64,000 nucleotides of DNA, from assembly GCA_038501625.1 (NCBI GenBank), contig JAZAYU010000173.1:1054001-1118000 (forward strand), in the 5' to 3' direction. How positions within the stretch are numbered: position 1 is the first letter of the stretch; each line of letters begins with the position of its first letter. Source of the DNA: Corbicula japonica (Eukaryota; Mollusca; Bivalvia; Venerida; Cyrenidae). The notes below the pieces were generated by a model. The model ran no database searches and was not told the origin of the DNA. It saw only the letters and a list, made by a program, of their open reading frames with translations. Made by a program: the position numbers and the translations under genes. Positions 49,373 to 60,591 of the stretch are shown here, in pieces.

Positions 49373-51661
49373 GTTATCCGCCGGAACCTGCTTACGGCGA
49401 TATGGAAAAAACGCCCGGATGTGTACGCGGACTTGGAAAATATTATTCTTCACCAAGATAATGCTCCAAGCCATCGAGCCGTGGAGACCCAGACCACCAT
49501 CACCATCCAGGTAGGGGCCGAAGTCTTGGAACATCCGCCTTACTCTCCGGATCTCGCCCCTTGCGATTTTGGGTTATTTCCGAAATTGAAGGCCGAGTTA
49601 AAGGGACACAGGTTTACCGGATTTCATGATTTACAATCCAGGGCACTGTCTGTGTTGCGTTCATTTGATAAATCATTTTACAAGGACATTTTTAGTCAGT
49701 GGGTGCACAGGCATGAACGATGTGTAGAAGCTGGTGGTGCGTTTTTTGAGAAGATGTAACGCCGACGTCACGACGCAACGTACGTTCCGGATAAGCAGCG
49801 GCGATCAGCTATACATGTATGTCTAAAAACTGTCATTTCGGGTACAATTTAAGGATTATCTATCTGAAACTTTCAAATCATATTGGTGAATCATTGAATA
49901 AATGTCAACTATAAGTATATCTATTTTTCTTCTTTAAAACGATAATTTATGGAGTGTGTCCACGAATATATTGATCAACCCTCGTATAAGACCGAATTTA
50001 AGAGAATTTGCGTTACCTTACAAGATAGTTAATTTTAATTCAGTTTCAAAGTACCGATATTCTCGAAATTATCGAGTCAAAACAGTAAATTTACAGAATT
50101 AAAATCAGCACTAATTCATATAATTATAATGTTCTGAGTTTAATATGACAGATTTAATCAGTTTGAACGCCGTTTTGCGTTATTTCTTTAACGGATTTAT
50201 AAACTTAACAGTCTTTTCATTTTACAATTATTTTGATTGGTTTTAAAACAAAGAATCTGCCCTTAGGTGTTAACTATACGTTGACTGGTGTTTTATTGCA
50301 CGATTGTAGTTTAATTGACGACATCCGGATTAAGTGCCCCATCAAGCAGGAAACAAGTACATACACTGACCATCCACTTTGATTTATTTACCTCTCTGGT
50401 AAAAAACAACAACAACATGAGACAGGTACAAAATAGAACAAAAGTTATGCACTTTTAATAATGCAGAAGGCATTTTACATTAAGGAAAAATGTTATTATT
50501 TGAGAATCCATTATCGACTTAAATGGTGGAATTTTTTAGTTGAAATGTTAAGACTGTGGAAATAAAACCGTAAAAAGTCTTATTTAATGTTCAACGTAGC
50601 ACGCTGTATATTCTGCAATTCTTTTACTAAATAACTAACATCCGATATTACCTATTTGGATTTCATTTTTTTGAATAATAATTTCGCAAAATCTTGGAGT
50701 GTGTATAACCTATATTCTAAACGATATCGCATATTTACATGCTATTATTTCCACAGGTTTAATTTATGATTGATAAACTTTGAATCAAAATTTTATCAAT
50801 AAACTTTTGATATTACAGATTAATTATAGCTTTGTTATATGAATATGGATTTAATAAATTAAAACCAAACTCAGGAAAAAAAAGAAACTGCTGGAGTATA
50901 CTGTTGAGTTTCTTTGAACGCAAAAAAGGGATCCATAATCGCTTCATCAACTTGGTTTCTGCTTGTCCGTGGCACTTATTTCAATGCCCTTGCGAGTTTT
51001 AAACGAAATTATCCGTGAGGAGAACGCAACATATTCTCTAGACCTGTCAAAGTCAACTGTCACTTAGATAACAAAGCAAAAATATGAATCACATCCTTTC
51101 CAATAATTTAAAACCCTCGATATGTTATACATACGGCTTCTTCAGCTTAAATAACAACAACAACTTCTCACGTGATTACAAACTCGAAAAATGATTGGAT
51201 ACCTCTTAAACCATAGGTTTAACAGTTAAACCCGTAGTTTAAAGTCTTTACTATATAGTTAACAGATTTTGAGGATTATTGTGCTTATTAAACTTCAAAG
51301 TATATGATTAACTGTTAAACTATGGGTTTAAGAGTTCAATCTATAGGTTTAAAGAAAATTCACTTAAAACTATGTATTTAAGTCTCTTAATACCATAGTT
51401 TAATGTAATTTTGTCGAAAATCTCTTAAACCTATAGATTAAAGTCTTAAACTATAGGATTCACACTTAAACATAGGGTTTAAGCTGATAAACCTGTAGTT
51501 TAAGTAACTTTTTGCACAATTTTCTCTTAAACCCATAGTTTCAACTCTTAAACTATATGTTTAACAGTTAAACCCTAGGTTTAAGTCTGTTAAACTATGG
51601 GTTTAACAGTTAAACCTATAGTTTAAGTAATTATTGTGCTAACCGCATGCCATAGTTCTGT

Positions 51662-52322
51662 ACTGCCCTGATTTGATCGAACAATGGTCTGCCTTTAAAA
51701 CAAAGTTTACTAGTGGGCTCGCTTCTGCCCACACACTTATTGGCACCTAAACAAGCGAGTGCATTTGCGCTCAAGCGAAATAAAGATTTCTTTGGTGAGC
51801 TGATTATTCTTTTATAAGAAGCACTTTTATATGAACTAAATAGGAGACATATCATTTTCAAAATTTGGAATGTAAAATATCGTTTATCTGTCGGATTTTT
51901 CGTGCAGTCCCGGACATTGTTTAAAATAACTGAAAGATCAGAGGTCGAGTGGTAACCTACTAATGGAATGCAACAATGCACCCATATAATTTTAAAAGCA
52001 TGAACTATTCTGAATTAATTATGAAGGGAGTGAAGACAATCTCTTTTGTTTAAAATTTTTATCATTGAAAAGTTTTGTGAAATAATGTAATCATATATCA
52101 TCATCGATGACAATGGTATCTATAGCACTGGACAAAAGCGGTCTGTATTTACTTTTTTATGATTGTGTCCAAATTAAAGTTTCGGTAAAATTACGCGTTC
52201 AATTCATATGTGATGATCCGGTAAAATGAATATCAACCAATACCATATCATCTGTCTTGTGATTAAAATCAATATAAAAATGATATCAAATATACAATAA
52301 CGCAGTTGGGTTCTTTTCAGCA
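51662..52322. other. Upstream region of the receptor gene
   Basis: No independent gene was recognised. A minus-strand open frame at 51631-51981 runs partly into the TTAAAC element and has no domain I know. A TATA-like box is at 52273-52278. TTCTTTTCAG at 52311-52320 just before the ATG could alternatively be a splice acceptor of a 5' UTR intron. Confidence 0.4.
52273..52278 (+). promoter_or_regulatory. Candidate TATA box of the receptor gene
   Basis: TATAAA 45 bp upstream of the start codon at 52323, allowing a short 5' leader if used. AT-rich context makes chance occurrence possible. Confidence 0.3.
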
Positions 52323-52497
52323 ATGGACCACAAAGGTCTATGGTTTGCTTTTCTTGTATGGAGTGGATTCTTTCTTGTAAAAGACGTGGAGTGTGCCACC
52401 GGTACGAACGCAAGAGACCTCCGCACCAAACTGTTTGTCACCGACGCGTACGATTCTAAAACTAGACCATCAAAAACCGACCAGTCGGATCCGATAG
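52323..52497 (+). CDS. Receptor exon 1 (signal peptide and N-terminal helix)
   Basis: Starts [13 protein letters not shown], a hydrophobic signal sequence ending near VECATG, then [10 protein letters not shown], the N-terminal helix typical of the family. Donor GTAAGC at 52498; phase 1. The ATG is chosen because a signal peptide follows directly. Confidence 0.88.
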
Positions 52498-55400
52498 GTA
52501 AGCAATTTGTACCACAATCACTTTATTTAAGGTTTAAATTGAATTTTTACTAGGCTATTTGATTATAATACCAAATTTAACCTATAGCGGACGTTTTCTC
52601 TGCAGTAATATCGCTTTTAATTTGCGAAAATTTGTGCTAGCAAAAAAACCCGCTGGTGTTATTGTCGCAGTTTAATTGAGCAATTATCAGCAGTAGCACG
52701 AAATCCAACCGTGCCTACCATCACCAATTAACTTGTTTTAATAAATGGATTTGACTCAGACTTTCATATCTAACGTTCCATTTAAATATGATATGGATCT
52801 TGACTCTTCTTGTAGACAAATTAAACAAGAAATATCTTTAAAAAAGATAAACGGCGTTGATGGAAAAGATTTATATATACATGTACATGTATGTAAGAAA
52901 GAAGGAAATACAGAGAGGCGAAGCAGACACAGTTTAGTTATTTTATTTTACTTGTTATTGCTGTTGACGAACCCTCCCTGCCTTCTTAGTATGACCTAGA
53001 GTTTAAGCGACCGAATCATGACAACTTATAAATTCATTTAAAGTGTCTTTCAAAAAAAAATGTTGAAGCTGATGCAACAATTTCATACAGTGATAACAAG
53101 TCGATTAAAGAAGCAATGTCTTACATTAAGTCTTGTCTACATTTATTCAGTTTCAATAAAATACCTCTTGTAGAGTTAGAACACAAGATGAATAAATGTC
53201 CTTGAAATTTAATAAAAATAAATACAAACAGCCTGTTAAAAAAGCGAAATCTACCAACTTGTACGTAATTAACTTTAAAAAAAGTGTCCCTTCTGGGTTT
53301 TGAACCCGGGGCCTCCGCTTGAGAGGTGAGAGTGTTAGCCACTACACTACAACGAACAGTATCAAAGTAACTAGAAAGAAACCAGTAAGAATTAGAAATA
53401 TCTACACTTCTCTTTCGTTTTACACTGTGTGTTGTATGCAAGTGTTTACCTGACAACCAAGAATATTCCATATAAAAATGTATTTAAACCATCAATATTG
53501 ACTTAACTGGTTATTTAAATCGTAAATATGTTTGTCTCCAATACAACACCAATCGAAATAATCTATTTGATTTTTCCGCTGCATAATAATAAAAATCCCA
53601 CTAGATACCTCTCCACCCTGCTAGATGCCTCTATGGTGTAAATAGCTACCAATCGAAATAGTTTATTTCATTTTCCCTCTGCATAATAAGAGAATATGAG
53701 TATTATTTACAATATTTCATTGGTCGAAAAACTAGGTCAAAAGTGAGCTTAGACAGCTAACGCCGAAAAATCAATTATGTATTGCTATAACAGATAATGT
53801 TCGGCCGTTGTAAATCATAGCACTTGATGCATTGGAGGGAGATCACTTTGTTGGGATTTGACGAACTGTTCGCAGCAGTTTCTTCCCCTTACAAGTGTTA
53901 TGACCGATAAACAGTTTCCCAACAGATTTCAAAAGGCTGACAATCCTAGCTTTTACCATTTGATATGGGACTTTAATGGTTCTTTTCAAGCTTAGTGCAT
54001 GTACAGTCTATTCATCAAGAAATGTATAGGTTATGTTTCAAGGAACAATGATCGGACGCCTTGAAACTGATGCACTTTCTTTTTTATTCTTGTGAATTTA
54101 CATATGCCACCGGTCATCTGATTTCCAGGTATACTAGTCATCTTATAACTTTTACCACAGTGTCTAAGCGTACAGTTAACCGAAACGGAAGTTGCTGATC
54201 TGTACGCCGATGATCACATAGTTGCTTACAGAAAAACACGCGACATCGGCTTTTTATTTGTAAAATATATTCAAATTAAACGTGCTTTTTGCAGAAATTA
54301 TTTTTATAATGAGAACATCGTTGATTAATAGTCTTACTGTGATCTTGAAGTCTTGAACTAACGGCTAGTTAAGTTGCAATCTGTAATCTTTTCACTCTTG
54401 ATCAGTACAAAATGGGGAAAAAGAGTGAAGAAAATCTGCATTTGTGACCTTATATTTTATAATGTATAGATTGGAAAGGAATATATTTGACTTCTCGTAA
54501 AAGAAAAAATCATTTCCAACGCTAACAAAATGCGTTGAACGGTGCTTGAACGAATAAGCATCGAGAAAATGGTCTTTCTGTGCAGCAACCGAAAATGACA
54601 AGACTGTACGCAAAGTTGCAGTACTTCAATGTCAGACTGTACGACCAGTTGCGATCATAAGTGCATCATATACTGATCAACTGAAAAGCATCAATGAAGC
54701 AAGAACTTGTTAAAGGAATCAATCAAGGGAATCAACAAAATCTAATGTATTATTTATCAAAAATAAAACCTTATATGATAACATTTTAGAACTGACAAGC
54801 AAGTTTTGAGCTATAAATTGATAGGTTTTTTACTCTGAATTACTGTTGAACCATATGAACGAATTGGTACACTTTGTAGATAAGACACCGATTATTGCTA
54901 GAAATCCTAAATTCCCTGATTGTGACATTAAATAATACCTAGTATAAACCTGCTGAAATCCCTGCCGGTGTTGGCAAAAATATACATTATGCACAAATAT
55001 TATCCAATAGCATAAAGACTTTAACTATATGGTCTTTGACAGGAAAATTCCATTAAGTGGTTTCAGATTTTGGAAATCCACCACTTCGTGACTGAGTTAA
55101 GTTAGTCTACAATTACGTCTGCAACTGCTAAGAATTTCGTGTTTAAGGTCGTTAAAATGTCGAGTTGGATTTCATTTTGGCCGACTTTCATTGGTAGATT
55201 TCAGGGATTATGTTAATCTGTTTGGAGCATTCTACGAAATCTTTAAAAAAACTACGGTTGAAGTACTAACGCGAATTTGTCCAGCTATATTATGGCTTCT
55301 ATTGTTCGCACTTCGAGAATAAATGAAAACATTACAGCGGGCCTCTACATAGCTTACACGGTCTTACCACTGATATAGCTCGGTTGGACTAAAAAATAGT

Positions 55401-58400
55401 CTTTTTTTCACGCCTCCTTTCATGAAGAGCTAACAAGAGATTGAAAAACAAATCTGAATTTTAATCAGAAGTTAAGATCAGTTATTTGTTTATACAATTG
55501 TATTATTAAAAGAATAAGTAAATTTGTTGAAAAAATGCATTTTTCAGGTTCTCGTGCAAGAATTATTAAGGTTACCTGAAGCTAAAATGATAACCTTTCG
55601 ATATAATTAGAAAGCATTAACTGGAACCATAAATTGTTAATGATCTGTTTGACAACTATGCGTACAGATGTTTGGCATATGTTAACAACTAACGATCGCG
55701 TACAGTTGCAACTATGCGTACAGTCTTATCATTTACAGTGACATAAAGAAAGTATCATTTTCTCGTTGCTAAGTCGTTCAAACTCAGGTCAACGAAGTAC
55801 ACAAGTTGAATAAATGAATTGTCTCCCATACCAACACAAATATGGTCCAAATTATATTTACACAAAGAAATTTGAACCCAAAATGTCCCGTTTTTTTCAA
55901 TGTTTTGCTCCTGTTTTCACTGATCGAGTTGGGAACGATGATGGATTATAACAATACTAACCCTTCCTTTAAGTCTAAATGATCACAGCAAGACTAACAA
56001 TTAACGTTGTACGTACCACAGGAATATTTTTGTCCAAATGCACATTAAATTTGGTTTATTTACCAATAAATAAAGCGATGTCGCAGTTTTTTCTCTAAGC
56101 AACTATGTGATCATCGGCGTACAGATCAGCAACTTCCGTTTCGCTTAACTGTACGCTTAGACACTGTGTTTACTCACGCCACGAGAAGCATACACAACTT
56201 TTAGTATACATTATTATTAATTTGGAGACTTGTATAAAATATAATGTTTAAAATAATTGAATGTTTGAGACAACTGCAGTACACTTTAGATCCTGATCAG
56301 ACGGCACGAATTCACTTATCGCCCAAGGTACAACAGCTATATCCCATTTGTGACAGGGCTAAATGGCACTCCAGCGGACCAATTCCTTAGTTTTCCACCC
56401 CAAGGATAGAGTCAGTTACGTTCCCATGCTGTTTTCAGATTAAAAACTGCACATTTCGCTGTCTAACATATAATAAACTTATGCACGGCATAAAAATTAC
56501 AAAACAACTTTCAGTATGACAGTTGATGTACGAATTTATTGTAATTTGACCATGATATACGTTACAATTTGTTTGTATGTTCCTTGTCTTTTGAGCATTT
56601 TCGTGCGCCATGAGAAGCCGTTTTGTTTGAACCCGGATTGTCCTATACTACTCAAAATTTGATAGGGATCACTTTTTATTTCTTAAAGATCTTCTTAATG
56701 GTAAACCCAAGGTAAGTGGTTTTTCATACATTTAGATTATTCTAACGACATACCTGGCACAAAGCTAATGTCAAATAAACGAATTTTCAGAATCACAGCA
56801 AATATTTTAAAGTTTCAAATTTATGATAGAAATAAACGAAATCATTTAAGTGATCCTTATCAAATTTTGTGTAGTATATTTAACAAGTATTTTAAATCTG
56901 GGTCCAAGATAATAAAACTGAGTTTGGAGACTAGTCTCAATTGTCAAGTATTTGATTGGCCATCTCAGCAAACTGGTAGCCGTTTCAGCCAATCAGATGC
57001 TTGACAATTGAAACTGGTCACCTGATTTACTCTTGCGATCTTGGGCCCTGCTATTTATCCATTGCAGAGGTCTATGTGAACTTCTATTTGTTGTCGATTA
57101 ACGAGTTAAGTGAGACGTCGGAAACGCTGAAGACGACTGGCTTCCTCTGGATAATCTGGAAAGACGAGTATCTGACGTGGGATCCCGCTACTTACGGAGG
57201 TCTAGATTACTACTTCTGGCCGCAGGTAATAGCGCTTTATTGGATTATGGTGGCTGATTTATGCCATTTCGTTTTTTTCGTTATTTCTCAGCGAAATAAC
57301 GCCAAGCGAAAACACGAAATAACGAAAAAACGCCACGCGAAAAGACGAAATAACGAAAAAACGCCACGTGAAAAGTCGAAATAACGAAAGAACGCCAAGC
57401 GAAATAACGAAAAAGTACGGAATTCCGTTGGGGCCATCGTTGTTTCGCACTTTCGACCTCTGGGGCGAGAACACGAAAACGCGAAAACACGATGCGAGAT
57501 CGCGAAACAACGATGCGATATCGCGAAAACACGATGCGAGGTCGCGAGATTACGATGCGAGAACGCGATATTAATATCGCGCTCTCGCATCGTACTTTCG
57601 CAACCTCGCATCGTTGTTTCGCGTTCTCGCATCGTGTTTTCGCGTTTTCGTGGTCTCGCTCTCAGGACAGCGAGACCACGAAAACGCGAAAACACGATGC
57701 AAGATCGCGAAAGTACGATGCGAGAACGCGATATTAATATCGCGCCCTCGCATCGTACTTTCGCGACCTCGCATCGTTGTTTCGCGTTCTCGCATCGTGT
57801 TTTCGCATTTTCGTGGTCTCGCCCTCAGGACAGCGAGACTACGAAAACGCGAAAACACGATGCGAGATCGCGAAAGTACGATGCGAGACCGCGATATTGC
57901 GAGAGCGCAATATTAATATCGCGTTCTCGCATCGTATTTTCGCGACCTCGCATCGTGTTTTCGCGTTCTCGCATCGTTGTTTCGCGTTTTCGTGGTCTCG
58001 CTGTCCTTAGGGCGAGATCACGAAAACGCGAAATCACGATGCGAGAACGCGAAACAACGATGCGAGGTCGCGAAAGTACGATGCGAGGGAGCGATATTAA
58101 TATCGCGTTCTTGCATCGTACTTTCGCGACCTCGCATCGTGTTTTCGCGACCTCGCATCGTTGTTTCGCGACCTCGCATCGTTGTTTCGCGATGTCGCAT
58201 CGCGTTTTCGCGTTTTCGTGTTCTCGCTCTTGAAGTCGACAGGGCGAAACAACGATGGCCTCAACGGAACACCGTAAAAAAGCAAGCGCTATTTTTGCGC
58301 GAAATAACTAAAAATCGCCGTTCAATAAAACGTCGCTTGACGTTTTATTTCGTTATTTCGTCTTTTCGCTTGGAGTTATTTCGCGGCGAAATAACGAAAA

Positions 58401-60591
58401 AAAACGAAATGGCATAAATCAGCTACCATATTGGATACATACGTCTCTATTGACTATTCTTATATGGGGTCAGCTGTGTTCTCTGGATGCCGTCCTTCAA
58501 ACGTGTATTTTACTAAGAACTAATAAAAAAAGTTAATGGTCGACTGAAGTACAATTTCAGCAGTATCACGACACGAGGGATTGTAGATCGCAACTTTTTA
58601 CATAATATTATTTACTTACACATTAACCAGTTTGTAGAAGAAATAACGCCACTAAAATGTATCTTATTAATACATGAATGATATATTTTATTACATGTAC
58701 AATGTAACAATGTACGTCAATTAGGATGACGTATTGTAACGTTTTACATATAGGGTGACGTATGGAAGCCGGATGTGGCACTGAAGAACTCGTTTTTGGA
58801 GTACAAAGAGCTTGGGGTATCGTCTCTCAATGTACAAGTGTCTTCCGACGGGACTGTAAATTGGTATCCTTTCCAGGTAACACTATAATTATTGATTTTT
58901 TTCGAGGTTTTGCAAGTGATTAGTACTGCATTAACTAAATACGTGGAAATAACTTTATATTATTGTCCTTTCCGTCGAATACCTCAGTTACAAGGGACAT
59001 TTTTTAAAATTCTCATTGAAAGCAGCTGCAACCCGGAATTATTTGTTTTCGACGAACGTTTGATTTAAAGTCTCGTCCTACTGAAGCTTTACAGCCCCTT
59101 AGCAAAACAGCCCCCCCAAAAAAATTTTACATTTTTGAGCATCGACGTAAGTGCCTTTTTTCAGGGGAAGGTCAAATATTAAAAAACGACAGGGACCAAA
59201 GTAACTATCCATTGCCAGTTAAGCTCTCTTAAACACAGCTCACTCGAACTCATCAAAAGTATTTTAAAATGTAATTGAATTTTGTGGCTATATCCTGTCA
59301 CGTGATTGATTATATATATATTCGTTCAGTTTCGAAATGTAATTGATAATTTTGATGAATTTAGGTTTTCCAATCAACATGTTCGATAGACGTCAGGTAT
59401 TTCCCCTTTGATGTCCAAGAATGCAAGCTGGAGTTTGTTGCATGGAGTTACACGAAGGATGAGGTGAGTTCAATGGTGGGACTTAATAATTGTGGCAGAA
59501 GAGCCCCTACCCCTGAATCACAACAATTCTAAAAATATCCTTCATAATTCGTCTTTATGAAAGCATTAGTTACCGCAGTTCTAAATTTGAATGAATTATT
59601 TAAAAACTCATGAATATTATATAAAGTAATGATGCTTGCACTAGTATCCTTCTTCCTAAGGTTGAACCAGTACCAGTAGTCATTGTGGAATATACCAAGA
59701 AACGCGACAGATACATAAGTACGGAATATTTCTGACAATTTTACTTGGATACTTGGTTACCCGACATACAAAATTATTGTTAACAGAAGGACTCTTAGAT
59801 AACTTGGTGAAAAAATCATTCAATAATGCAGATTCTCACCTAACTGATAATTCAAATTCGATGAAATTATCCCCTTACTTTTTAAGGTCGTAATGGTAAG
59901 TGGAGAAAAGGGTATTGTAATGGACGGGTTCGAGCCTAACTCGGAGTGGAAAGTACTTGATACCAGCTACAAGGTGGATATGGAGTCAGGCGAGGCTGCT
60001 GTCGTGTTTACAATCAAACTGAAAAGAAAACCACTGTATTATCTTCTGTCTGTAATCTTACCAATTATCATGCTGGCAATTCTGAACATTTTTGTCTTTA
60101 TGTTGCCTAGTCAGTGTGGAGAGAAGGCGAGCTACGCCATCACGGTGTTTCTAGCGTTCGCCGTATTTCTGTCTATAATTTCCACGTCATTTCCGGCGAA
60201 CTCCGATGTGGTCGCGGTATTCTCGATCTACTTGATTATCCTGACACTGCAAAGCACGCTGATCACATTGCTGGCACTCATCTCCATCCGATGCTGCCTC
60301 CTGGATGATCAAATCACCCCTGTTCCAAGGTTTGTGGCAGCATTTATTTCGCTGATGAATTGCACAGCATGTGGAGTACCAAAGCGCAGGAACAAGGTTG
60401 TAGATGTACAGCCTGCCGATGAACCGCAAAACGAAGAAAAGGGAGATGTTGAATCCGTTGCTTCGAATTCCTGTTGTACTTGGAAAGAAGTTGTCAACAC
60501 CATGGACCGAGTTTTTGGCATATTTTTCACTTTTGTTTTGATCGTGGCTTCAGTTGTTTTCTTCATTGTCACAGCAACAAATCAAGGGTAA
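52323..60591 (+). CDS. Nicotinic acetylcholine receptor-like Cys-loop channel subunit (non-alpha type)
   Basis: Five exons (52323-52497, 57068-57225, 58754-58876, 59365-59463, 59887-60591) join in frame to 419 residues and stop. The protein is a pentameric ligand-gated ion channel subunit of the plasma membrane. Order: signal peptide (about 1-24); extracellular domain with loop D ([11 protein letters not shown]), loop A WKPD (115-118), Cys-loop C158-x13-C172 and loop B AWSYT (about 178-182); TM1 about 236-258; TM2 about 266-285; TM3 about 294-316; short cytoplasmic loop; TM4 about 390-415. GEK before TM2 (Glu264) and Leu at 9' indicate a cation channel. The vicinal cysteine pair of alpha subunits in loop C is absent, so it would contribute only a complementary face, or bind another ligand. 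The family is usually 450-550 residues; the short TM3-TM4 loop explains the length. Function in the animal is inferred. Confidence 0.95.
53285..53360 (-). other. tRNA-like relic
   Basis: On the minus strand: TGTAGTGTAGTGGCTAAC (A-box-like D arm), CACCTCTCAAGCGGAGG (anticodon-like stem) and CCGGGTTCAAAACCC (T arm). The 5' and 3' acceptor strands do not pair, and no intact tRNA is predicted by eye. It is a pseudogene or SINE head. Confidence 0.5.
54156..56168. mobile_element. CACAG-ended TIR element, 5-bp TSD TTTAC
   Basis: About 73-bp TIRs start CACAGTGTCTAAGCGTACAG and continue with AAGTTGCTGATCTGTACGCC and GATGATCACATAGTTGCTTA. TTTAC at 54151-54155 and 56169-56173. GCGTACAG (either strand) recurs about nine times, in the TIRs and subterminally (54603, 55660, 55697, 55712 and others), which looks like a transposase site. 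No transposase is visible. It lies in receptor intron 1. Confidence 0.85.
56908..57018. repeat. CCAAT palindromic MITE copy next to receptor exon 2
   Basis: AAAACTGAGTTTGGAGACTAGTCTC on the left, CAAGTATTTGATTGGCC and TTTCAGCCAATCAGATGCTTG around the centre. It is diverged from the copy at 37437 and the outer arm is incomplete on the right. Confidence 0.65.
57068..57225 (+). CDS. Receptor exon 2 (loop D region)
   Basis: The acceptor ATTGCAG at 57061-57067 completes the split codon to Glu and continues [18 protein letters not shown], then [13 protein letters not shown] to YFWPQ. Donor GTAATA at 57226; phase 0. A CCAAT palindrome lies 50 bp upstream in the intron. Confidence 0.93.
57246..58428. 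mobile_element. CpG-rich alternating palindrome element in receptor intron 2
   Basis: The outer inverted ends TGGTRGCTGATTTATGCC then ATTTCG are flanked by TATTGGAT (57238-57245, 58429-58436), with two extra bases on the left. Inside, segments such as CGATGCGAGATCGCGAAA and their inverse alternate around the dyads GATATTAATATC at 57567, 57730, 57909 (variant) and 58093, a spacing of 163-184 bp. Many overlapping open frames on both strands (rich in Arg, Glu, Thr, Met) arise from this pattern and are not genes. Confidence 0.8.
58754..58876 (+). CDS. Receptor exon 3 (loop A, WKPD)
   Basis: 41 codons from [13 protein letters not shown] to VNWYPFQ; acceptor ...ATATAG, donor GTAACA. WKPD is the conserved loop A motif; [12 protein letters not shown] corresponds to loop E. 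Confidence 0.94.
59365..59463 (+). CDS. Receptor exon 4 (Cys-loop)
   Basis: 33 codons: [20 protein letters not shown] gives the canonical C-x13-C loop, then [13 protein letters not shown] (loop B). Acceptor TTTAG, donor GTGAGT. Confidence 0.95.
59887..60591 (+). CDS. Receptor exon 5 (loop C, TM1-TM4, stop)
   Basis: 234 codons plus TAA. It starts [14 protein letters not shown] after acceptor TTTAAG. TM1 begins [21 protein letters not shown]2 is [21 protein letters not shown]4 begins [17 protein letters not shown]. Loop C region ([12 protein letters not shown]) has no adjacent Cys pair. Confidence 0.96.
   Translation, partial: VVMVSGEKGIVMDGFEPNSEWKVLDTSYKVDMESGEAAVVFTIKLKRKPLYYLLSVILPIIMLAILNIFVFMLPSQCGEKASYAITVFLAFAVFLSIISTSFPANSDVVAVFSIYLIILTLQSTLITLLALISIRCCLLDDQITPVPRFVAAFISLMNCTACGVPKRRNKVVDVQPADEPQNEEKGDVESVASNSCCTWKEVVNTMDRVFGIFFTFVLIVASVVFFIVTATNQG

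Larger units (their letters stand above)
47313..49759 (+). pseudogene. Mariner transposase, frameshifted and interrupted
   Basis: Pieces are 47313-about 47382, 47398-47661, 48856-49218 and 49373-49759. The first piece (MSTETG...LEQRAVV) is out of frame with the second, so there is an indel near 47380-47395. The second carries the helix-turn-helix region (YTWHKRFREGREELQDD, CGRPS, LSYGSVQKI). The third has the first catalytic Asp in TTDETWLYYYD. After a gap of 154 nt with consensus GTAAGA...TTTCAG ends, the fourth has HQDNAPSH and YSPDLAPCDFGLFPKLK. I count 35 residues between the second and third catalytic Asp, one more than the usual 34. The second and third pieces rejoin in frame if the nested MITE and one TA are removed. 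The gene is not functional as it stands. Confidence 0.9.
46974..49984 (+). mobile_element. Mariner-type transposon, TA TSD
   Basis: Inverted ends CGAGGGTTGATCAATAAATT and CGAGGGTTGATCAATATATT, then CGTGGACAC, flanked by TA (46972-46973 and 49985-49986). It contains a broken mariner transposase gene and a nested 1.2-kb MITE; the original element would be about 1.8 kb. It is inserted in the 7.9-kb TTAAAC element. Confidence 0.92.
43776..51654. mobile_element. 7.9-kb TIR element with TTAAAC-rich ends, 7-bp TSD GTTCTGT
   Basis: Both ends start TATGGCATGCG, then (G)TTAGCACAATAATTAC and a run of short words such as TTAAACTATAGGTTTAA and TTAAACCCTAGGTTTAA. GTTCTGT occurs at 43769-43775 and 51655-51661. 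The interior holds a 1.03-kb direct duplication and the mariner at 46974-49984. Without the mariner it is about 4.9 kb. No transposase of its own was recognised. It ends about 670 bp upstream of the receptor gene start. Confidence 0.82.
52498..57067 (+). other. Receptor intron 1 (4.57 kb)
   Basis: Contains a tRNA-like relic (53285-53360), a short direct duplication (ACCAATCGAAATA at about 53550 and 53649), the CACAG element (54156-56168) and a CCAAT palindrome (56908-57018). Open frames inside (for example 52745-52999) have no domain. Confidence 0.85.

Noticed and set aside
51631..51981. 116-codon minus-strand frame upstream of the receptor
   Set aside because: It crosses the border of the 7.9-kb element; no family recognised and no splice partner found. 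It could be a fragment of an older repeat.
53285..53360. Functional tRNA gene
   Set aside because: T-arm and D-arm resemble tRNA but the acceptor strands do not pair and the anticodon loop lacks the expected U33.
57259..58417. Overlapping Arg/Glu/Thr/Met-rich open frames on both strands
   Set aside because: They are translations of an alternating palindrome with few stop triplets; the same motifs appear on both strands.
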